A DNA stretch of 9,614 bases from an uncultured Clostridia bacterium. Lineage in GTDB: Bacteria > Bacillota_A > Clostridia > Oscillospirales > Oscillospiraceae. Positions within the stretch are counted from its first letter, which is position 1. Each line of letters begins with the position of its first letter. The notes beneath the pieces are model-generated. The model searched no databases and was not told the DNA's origin. It saw nothing but the letters and a program-made list of their open reading frames with translations. A program made the translations under genes and the position numbers. The stretch is taken from positions 1 through 9,614 of the forward strand of contig CAMJGU010000019.1 of NCBI GenBank assembly GCA_946405325.1, in the 5' to 3' direction. Shown piece after piece: positions 4,440 to 9,614 of this stretch.

Positions 4440-5855
4440 ATGAGAAGAACGAAAATTATCTGCACCCTCGGCCCCGCGACGGACGATCCCGACATTCTCC
4501 GCGCGCTGATCAAGGGCGGCATGAACGCCGCGCGCTTCAACTTCTCCCACGGCACCCACGAGGAGCAGCTCGAGCGCCTGAACCGCTTCACCGGCATCCG
4601 CGACGAGCTGGGCGCGGCGGTGGCGACCGTACTGGACACCAAAGGCCCCGAGATCCGCGTGCGCAGCTTCGCCGCGCCGGTCGATCTGGTCGCGGGCAAC
4701 GAGTTCGTGCTCACCGCCGACGATGTTGTGGGCGACGAGCACCGCGTCTCCGTCACCTATCACGATCTCCCCAAGGAGCTTGAGCCGGGTCAGCAGATCC
4801 TCATCGACGACGGCCTGATCGGGCTGACCGTCAAGGAGATCCGCGGCGCGGACATCGTCTGCACCGTGGTCAACGGCGGACACCTCAGCTCCAACAAGTC
4901 CATCAACATCCCCGGCGTCCACATCCATCTCCCCGCGCTGACCGAGCAGGACATCGACGACATCCGCTTCGGCGTGGAGAATGACTTCGACTTCATCGCC
5001 GCGTCGTTCATCCGCACGGCGGAGGACGTGAAGGCGATCCGCGAGGTGCTGCACAGCTTCGGCGGCGAGAACGTGCGCATCATCTCCAAGATCGAGAATC
5101 AGGAGGGCGTGGACAACCTCGACGAGATCATCGCCGTGTCCGACGGCATCATGGTCGCCCGCGGCGATCTGGGCGTGGAGATCCCCGCCGCCCGCGTGCC
5201 GATCCTGCAAAAACGCATGATCCGCAGCGGCATCGCCGCCGGCAAGCTGGTCATCACCGCCACACAGATGCTCGACTCCATGATCCGCAACCCGCGTCCC
5301 ACCCGCGCGGAGGTGTCCGACGTGTCCAACGCCGTGTTCGACGGCACGAGCTGCGTCATGCTCTCCGGCGAGACCGCCGCGGGCAAGTACCCCATCGAGG
5401 CGTTCACCTCCATGGACAGCATCGTGCGCGAGGCGGAGGAGTCCGTCCACTACTGGAAGCGCTTCGAGAAAAACCACGTCCGCACGCAGGGCAGCGTCAA
5501 CGACGCGATCACCCACTCCTGCTGTCTGACCGCCATGGATCTCGGCGCCACCGCCATCATGACCACCACCAACTCCGGCCACACCGCGCGCATGATCGCG
5601 CGCTTCCGCCCCGCGTGTCCCATCGCGGCGCTCACCATGCGCGAGAAGGTGCGCCGCCAGCTGGCCTTAAGCTGGGGCGTGGTGCCGTATCTCACCGGCG
5701 AGGTCACGTCCACCGACCGCATCTTCTCGCTCTGCACCGAGGTCGCCCGCAAGGAGGGACTCGTCAAGTCCGGCGACGTGGTGGTCATCACCGCGGGCGT
5801 GCCGCTGGGCAAGAGCGTCGAAACCAACCTGATGAAGGCCGAAGTCATCGGCTGA
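4440..5855 (+). CDS. pyk: Pyruvate kinase
   Basis: Pyruvate kinase makes pyruvate and ATP from phosphoenolpyruvate and ADP, the last step of glycolysis. The 471 residues carry the full set of family motifs: TKIICTLGPA (4-13), ARFNFSHG with the substrate arginine (31-38), LDTKGPEIR (65-73) leading into the B domain (about 74-165), IISKIENQEG with catalytic Lys217 and metal ligand Glu219, ARGDLGVEI with metal ligand Asp243, ATQMLDSM (274-281), and LSGETAAGKYP (308-318). The C-terminal allosteric domain is present, including HTARMIARFRP (381-391). It lacks the extra phosphohistidine domain found in Bacillus-type enzymes of about 585 residues. AAAGGA 8 bases before the ATG is the ribosome binding site. 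It is followed after 34 bases by a GH13 gene, probably in the same transcript. Key residues are intact. Confidence 0.97.
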   Translation: MRRTKIICTLGPATDDPDILRALIKGGMNAARFNFSHGTHEEQLERLNRFTGIRDELGAAVATVLDTKGPEIRVRSFAAPVDLVAGNEFVLTADDVVGDEHRVSVTYHDLPKELEPGQQILIDDGLIGLTVKEIRGADIVCTVVNGGHLSSNKSINIPGVHIHLPALTEQDIDDIRFGVENDFDFIAASFIRTAEDVKAIREVLHSFGGENVRIISKIENQEGVDNLDEIIAVSDGIMVARGDLGVEIPAARVPILQKRMIRSGIAAGKLVITATQMLDSMIRNPRPTRAEVSDVSNAVFDGTSCVMLSGETAAGKYPIEAFTSMDSIVREAEESVHYWKRFEKNHVRTQGSVNDAITHSCCLTAMDLGATAIMTTTNSGHTARMIARFRPACPIAALTMREKVRRQLALSWGVVPYLTGEVTSTDRIFSLCTEVARKEGLVKSGDVVVITAGVPLGKSVETNLMKAEVIG

Positions 5856-5889
5856 AACGAAGGAAACGCCGTCAGGGAGGCGGCACATT

Positions 5890-7179
5890 ATGGCTCAAAA
5901 CACCGATCCCGCGCTGCGTCAGGCGCTCATCTATTCCGTCTACGTCCGCGCCCATACCCAAGAGGGAACGTTCAATGCTGTCACAAACGATCTGGAACGT
6001 ATCCGTGCATTAGGTACAGATTACATCTGGTTCCTGCCCATCCATCCCATTGGGGAGAAGGGCAAGAAGGGCAGTCTCGGCTGTCCCTACGCCAACCGCG
6101 ACTATCGCGACGTAAATCCTGCCTACGGCACGTTTGCCGACTTCAAGCACCTGTGCGACGCCATCCACGGCCGTGGGATGCGGGTGATGATCGACGTGGT
6201 GTACAACCACACCTCGCCGGACTCCGTGCTGTGGCAGACGCACCCCGAGTTCTTCTACAAAAAGCCCGACGGCAAGCCCGGCAACCACGTCGGCGACTGG
6301 ACGGACGTGATCGACCTCGACTACACCGTGCCGGAGCTGTGGGACTACCAGATCGAGACGCTGACCCAGTGGGCGGCACTGGTGGACGGCTTCCGCTGCG
6401 ACGTAGCGTCCTTCGTGCCGGTGGCGTTCTGGAAAAAGGCGCGCGCCGCGGTGGAGAAGGTCCATCCCGGCTTTGTGTGGCTCGCGGAGACCGTCCACGC
6501 GGGCTTCGGCGAGGAAATGCGCCGCACCGGGCTCTACTGCGCCACCGACGCCGAGGCGTTCGAGGCGTTCGACATCGAGTACGAGTACGACATCCGCGAG
6601 GTCTTTGACGCGTACTTGCGCGGCGAGAAGCCGCTGAGCGCGTGGACGGACGCGCTCAACGCGCAGGAGACGGCGTATCCCGCCAACTACGACAAGCTGC
6701 GCTTCCTCGAAAACCATGACCAGCCCCGCATCGCGTCCTTCGTCCCCGACATGGACGACCTCGCGAACTACACCGCCATGCTCTACTTCTTAAAGGGCAC
6801 GACGCTGCTCTACGCAGGGCAGGAGTGGGCGGACCCCCATCTGCCCAGCCTCTTTGAGCGCGAGCCCATCGACCGCGCCACAGGCCATGACCTCACGCCG
6901 CTGCTGCAAACCCTGCGGGGGATCAAGCGCGACGCGCTGGACGCGGACGACGCGTTCTCCGCCCGCGCCATGGACAAGAGCGACGTTGCCGTGATGGTGC
7001 GCGAGAACGAGCGCGCGAAAAAGGTCGGCGTCTTCAGCCTGCGCCACCGCGCCGTCTCCGTCACGGTGGACGTGCCGGACGGCAGCTACGTCAATCTCAT
7101 CGACGGCAGCCGCGTCACCGTGCTGGCGGGAGCACTCCGCTGCGATGGGAAACCGATCATATTTAGGGTCGACAAATAA
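5890..7179 (+). CDS. GH13 alpha-amylase-family glycoside hydrolase, cytoplasmic
   Basis: This 429-residue enzyme has the four GH13 regions on a (beta/alpha)8 barrel: DVVYNH (102-107); GFRCDVASF with nucleophile Asp171 (167-175); FVWLAETV with acid/base Glu200 (195-202); and FLENHDQ with transition-state Asp277 (272-278). CPYANRDYRDVNPAYGT (65-81) and AGQEW (309-313) are further family marks. A short C-terminal beta domain (about 355-429) closes it. It has no signal peptide, so it acts in the cytoplasm, probably on imported maltodextrin or glycogen-type alpha-glucans; hydrolase versus transferase activity cannot be told. AGGGAGG 9 bases upstream of ATG supports the start. Cotranscription with pyk is likely from the 34-base gap without a terminator. 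The strong terminator at 7203-7245 ends the unit. The family is confident; exact substrate and subfamily are not. Confidence 0.9.
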   Translation: MAQNTDPALRQALIYSVYVRAHTQEGTFNAVTNDLERIRALGTDYIWFLPIHPIGEKGKKGSLGCPYANRDYRDVNPAYGTFADFKHLCDAIHGRGMRVMIDVVYNHTSPDSVLWQTHPEFFYKKPDGKPGNHVGDWTDVIDLDYTVPELWDYQIETLTQWAALVDGFRCDVASFVPVAFWKKARAAVEKVHPGFVWLAETVHAGFGEEMRRTGLYCATDAEAFEAFDIEYEYDIREVFDAYLRGEKPLSAWTDALNAQETAYPANYDKLRFLENHDQPRIASFVPDMDDLANYTAMLYFLKGTTLLYAGQEWADPHLPSLFEREPIDRATGHDLTPLLQTLRGIKRDALDADDAFSARAMDKSDVAVMVRENERAKKVGVFSLRHRAVSVTVDVPDGSYVNLIDGSRVTVLAGALRCDGKPIIFRVDK

Positions 7180-7202
7180 GAAAACCGCTTGATTTTGTGT
7201 AG

Positions 7203-7245
7203 AAAACCGGCTGTATTTCCCCATACAGCCGGTTTTTTGTTTTTC
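7203..7245 (+). terminator. Rho-independent terminator of the pyk-GH13 unit
   Basis: AAAACCGGCTGTAT (7203-7216) pairs perfectly over 14 bp with ATACAGCCGGTTTT (7223-7236) around a TTCCCC loop, followed by TTGTTTTTC. It starts 24 bases after the GH13 stop. The A-run on the left also allows weaker function in the opposite direction, but no minus-strand gene ends here. Confidence 0.92.
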
Positions 7246-7314
7246 TTCACATTCCCCGACGGCTTTCGCGCGCTTTCGCAGCTTCTATACTCTACAATAT
7301 CTTGTGCCAAGAGA

Positions 7315-7343
7315 TTTTGTAAACACTATATCTTTTTGTAAAC
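7315..7343 (+). repeat. Tandem 10-bp direct repeat in the noc leader
   Basis: TTTTGTAAAC occurs at 7315-7324 and 7334-7343, a 19-base period (about two helical turns), ending just before the AAGGAGG ribosome binding site. A TATATC (7327-7332) lies between the copies and could be a -10, with a poor TTGTGC (7302-7307) 19 bases before it. The arrangement suits a two-site operator overlapping the promoter or leader; no binding protein can be named. Confidence 0.35.
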
Positions 7344-7358
7344 CAAGGAGGCTGCATC

Positions 7359-8183
7359 ATGGAACTGACCAGAAAAAGCACATTTCTCTCCCGCCGCGTG
7401 ATCTATCTGAGTGTCGACAAGATCCACCCGAACCCCTCCCAGCCGCGGCGGTACTTCGACGAGACGTCGCTCGCCGAGCTGAGCCGGAGCATCCTGCGCT
7501 ACGGCATCATCCAGCCGCTGACGGTGCGCCGCGGCGAGAGCGGCTACGAGCTGATTGCGGGGGAGCGGCGGCTGCGCGCGGCGCGGCTCGCGGGGCTGCG
7601 GGAGGTGCCCTGCCTGCTGGCGCGGGCGGACGAGGAGGACTCGCCGCTGCTGGCGCTGATCGAGAATCTCCAGCGCCGCGACCTGCACTGGTACGAGGAG
7701 GCGGTCGCCATCGCGAAGCTGATCTCCGGCTACCGCCTCTCGCAGGAGCAGGCGGCGGAGAAGCTGGGGAAGAGCCAGTCCGCCATCGCCAACAAGCTGC
7801 GCCTGCTGCGCCTCTCGCCGGAGTGCGTCGCGCTGCTGCGGGAGCATGACTTAAGCGAGCGGCACGCCCGCGCGCTGCTGCGCCTGCAGGACGATGAGGA
7901 TCGCCTCGCCGCGGCGCGGGAGGTGGCGGAGCACGGCTGGAACGTCGCACAGACCGAGGCGTACGTGGAGGCGCTGCTGCACCGCGTCAACGTGGAGCCC
8001 AAGACCGCGCAGCCGAAATACGTCATCAAGGACGTGCGCATCTTCCTCAACAGCATCCGCCGCCAGCTCGGCATCATGCAGCGCGCGGGCGTGGACGCCG
8101 CCGTGGAGCGCGAGGACACAGACGACGAGATCCGCATGACCATCCGCATCCCGCGTCGCGCCGCGGAGCAGCCCGCCGGCTGA
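7359..8183 (+). CDS. noc: Nucleoid occlusion protein Noc (ParB/Spo0J-family CTPase-type DNA-binding protein)
   Basis: This 274-residue protein has ParB architecture: an N-terminal ParB/CTPase domain (about 14-106) with GERRLRA (68-74) and ENLQRRDL (102-109), a helix-turn-helix region (about 126-151), and a C-terminal dimerisation segment. It is called Noc rather than Spo0J because of GKSQSAIANKLRLL (138-151) and the C-terminal stretch from KDVRIFLNSI (224-233) to MTIRIPRR, which match Bacillus Noc features. Noc blocks division-septum assembly over the chromosome. The B. subtilis protein starts with a membrane-binding amphipathic helix; here only about 13 residues precede the ParB domain (MELTRKSTFLSRR), so that helix is short or absent. 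AAGGAGG before ATG 7359 sets the start. No parA partner is adjacent; the gene lies between two other units with its own leader. A general ParB paralogue is the main alternative. Confidence 0.8.
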   Translation: MELTRKSTFLSRRVIYLSVDKIHPNPSQPRRYFDETSLAELSRSILRYGIIQPLTVRRGESGYELIAGERRLRAARLAGLREVPCLLARADEEDSPLLALIENLQRRDLHWYEEAVAIAKLISGYRLSQEQAAEKLGKSQSAIANKLRLLRLSPECVALLREHDLSERHARALLRLQDDEDRLAAAREVAEHGWNVAQTEAYVEALLHRVNVEPKTAQPKYVIKDVRIFLNSIRRQLGIMQRAGVDAAVEREDTDDEIRMTIRIPRRAAEQPAG

Positions 8184-8221
8184 TTTCCCGCAGATTTTTG
8201 AATTTTTGTCATCGGTTTGTA

Positions 8222-8250
8222 ATGACTTTCTTTTGAAATCGTGCTATGCT
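8222..8250 (+). promoter_or_regulatory. Possible promoter of the VanW-family gene
   Basis: An extended -10, TGCTATGCT (TATGCT at 8245-8250), follows ATGACT (8222-8227) with 17-base spacing. The -35 matches consensus at four of six bases. It lies 64 bases before the ATG at 8314. No clear terminator separates noc from this gene, so read-through is also possible. Confidence 0.5.
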
Positions 8251-8313
8251 GAAGGTTACGAATACGGCATATACTGTGCCGCTGCAGCTATCACAGATCG
8301 GGAGGCATCCGGA

Positions 8314-9614
8314 ATGCCGGGAAAGCGGGAACTTATCACAGAACAGGGAAACGACGGGCTGCTCAGCAGCTTGAATGACAACATGCAGGGCGCTGCGAAG
8401 CGTCTCTGGCTGCTCCCCGCCGGCATCGGCGCGGCGCTCGTCGGCGTGTACGCGGGCTTTTGCATCGCCGCTGCCACGGGCAACGCCATCGCGCCGCACA
8501 CGGTCATCGCCGGCGCGGACGTGAGCGGGCTGGACCGCACCGAGGCGACGTGGCAGATCAGCGCCGCGCTGGACGGTCTGCGCCGCGGCAGCGGCGTGCG
8601 CGGCATGGGGCAAGACGGCTCCGAGGCCGTGTTCTTCACCTACGAGGAGCTGGGCGTGGAGTTTGACGCCGTCGGCCTTGCCGAGGACGCCTACGCCTCC
8701 AGCCACAGCGGAAACCCGTTCCGGGACGGCTGGCAGCTGCTGACTGCGACGCTCGGCGGCAGCACCGTGGTCGCGCCGGAGCCGAAGCCCGGCTGGGAGG
8801 CGGGCGCGGCGGAGCGCATCGCCGAGGCGGCGGTCGTTTCCGCGGAGGACTTTTCCTACGAGGTCGCGAACAACACACTGTATCTCACCAAGGAGACCCC
8901 GGGCCGCGACATTGATCCCACGGTTCTGCGCTACCGTCTGGAGGAAGCCGAGGCGGACGAGACCGGCTCGCGCACCGTGGAGCTGCCCGAAACCGTCATT
9001 CCCGCCGCATCGGGCGACCTCAACGCCCTCAACGAGCTGCTCGGCGGCGAGGCCGCCAACGCCAAGTATGACCCCGAGACCGACAGCATCGTGCCCGAGC
9101 ACATGGCGCTGCACTTCGACGTGCAGCGGGCGCAGATGACGCTCGACGACGCCGCCCCCGGCGAAACGCTGATGATCCCCACCACCGCCTCCGAACCGGA
9201 GGTCACGGCGGAGGAGCTGCAAAAGGTGCTCTTCCGCGACCTGCTGGGCACCTACACCACCCGCGTCGGCGGCGCGGCGGGCCGCAAGGCGAACGTCAAG
9301 CTGACGGCGCAGCGCGTCAACGGCGCCGTGCTCAACGCGGGGGAGACCTTCAACTATTACGACTACTGCGGGCCCTTCTCCGCCGCCAACGGCTACCAGA
9401 GCGCGCCGGGCTACCTCCACGGCAAAACGGTGGAGATGGACGGCGGCGGCGCGTGCCAGTGCAGCTCCACGACCTACGCCGCGGCGCTGCTGGCGAACCT
9501 CGAGATCGTGGCGCGCACCGCCCACGGCTTCGCCTCGGACTACATCGGCCTCGGCCTCGACGCCACCGTTTCCGGCGGCGGGCCGGACTTCATCTTCCGC
9601 AACAACACGCTCTA
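8314..9614 (+). CDS. VanW-family membrane-anchored cell-surface protein (3' truncated by window edge)
   Basis: The frame is open from ATG 8314 to the right edge (433 codons). GGGAGG 8 bases upstream sets the start. Residues 1-29 are polar and cytoplasmic. A hydrophobic segment at about 31-55 (LWLLPAGIGAALVGVYAGF and on) is a single membrane anchor, placing the rest outside. The next region, with VSGLDRTEA and FFTYEELGVEFD, resembles the peptidoglycan-binding-like domain that often precedes VanW. The VanW domain follows near the end: LNAGETFNYYDYCGPF, then NGYQSAPGY, then GGGACQCSSTTYAAALLANLE and DATVSGGGPDF. VanW is named from a vancomycin-resistance cluster but its role is unknown, and most homologues, including this one by context, sit outside resistance clusters. 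The natural C-terminus is off the window. Confidence 0.88.
   Translation, partial: MPGKRELITEQGNDGLLSSLNDNMQGAAKRLWLLPAGIGAALVGVYAGFCIAAATGNAIAPHTVIAGADVSGLDRTEATWQISAALDGLRRGSGVRGMGQDGSEAVFFTYEELGVEFDAVGLAEDAYASSHSGNPFRDGWQLLTATLGGSTVVAPEPKPGWEAGAAERIAEAAVVSAEDFSYEVANNTLYLTKETPGRDIDPTVLRYRLEEAEADETGSRTVELPETVIPAASGDLNALNELLGGEAANAKYDPETDSIVPEHMALHFDVQRAQMTLDDAAPGETLMIPTTASEPEVTAEELQKVLFRDLLGTYTTRVGGAAGRKANVKLTAQRVNGAVLNAGETFNYYDYCGPFSAANGYQSAPGYLHGKTVEMDGGGACQCSSTTYAAALLANLEIVARTAHGFASDYIGLGLDATVSGGGPDFIFRNNTL

Noticed and set aside
7246..8313. parS or Noc-binding site near noc
   Set aside because: No sequence close to the known parS or Noc-binding consensus palindromes was found in the flanks of this gene.
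8314..9614. Vancomycin-resistance gene
   Set aside because: The domain is VanW, but there are no vanA/B-type ligase, vanH, vanX or vanRS genes here. VanW proteins are common in clostridia without resistance.

Overview
The window looks like chromosome of a GC-rich Bacillota, probably a gut-type clostridium (Oscillospiraceae-like). This rests on a Noc-type ParB protein, a membrane-anchored VanW protein, a TnpV-family transposon protein, strong GGAGG-type ribosome binding sites and U-tailed hairpin terminators. Assignment below class level is inference. Two base compositions alternate: most of the window is strongly GC-rich, but about 660-3455 is AT-rich and looks acquired.

Positions 1-839 hold the 3' end of an unrecognised gene, a hairpin, and a minus-strand tnpV gene, followed by a gene-free stretch. 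Positions 840-3404 hold a compact restriction-modification cassette: a putative amino-methyltransferase (SPPY type), then one base later a putative PD-(D/E)XK-like endonuclease. It is bounded by two identical 12-bp copies of GAGTGGGAATAA (828-839 and 3393-3404). This string encodes Glu-Trp-Glu-stop, the conserved C-terminal end of GMP synthase (GuaA), whose 3' end is a known integration hotspot. Both copies are followed 15-16 bases later by a perfect terminator hairpin. Tandem 11-12 bp repeats resembling integrase arm sites lie roughly 80-110 bp from each core. I read this as a 2,565-bp integrase-less R-M islet, in tandem with a second element to its left that carries tnpV; guaA itself would lie off the left edge.

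From about 3420 the sequence is GC-rich and looks like resident chromosome. A minus-strand zinc macrodomain gene (ADP-ribose chemistry) is divergent from a pyruvate kinase gene, with a good promoter visible for each. Pyruvate kinase is followed after 34 bases by a cytoplasmic GH13 alpha-amylase-family enzyme, probably one transcription unit joining alpha-glucan breakdown to lower glycolysis, closed by a strong terminator. Then come a Noc-like nucleoid occlusion gene, apparently monocistronic and with a tandem 10-bp repeat in its leader, and a VanW-domain membrane protein that runs off the right edge.

No rRNA, tRNA or CRISPR array is seen. The most notable item is the tandem guaA-site architecture with the minimal R-M islet.
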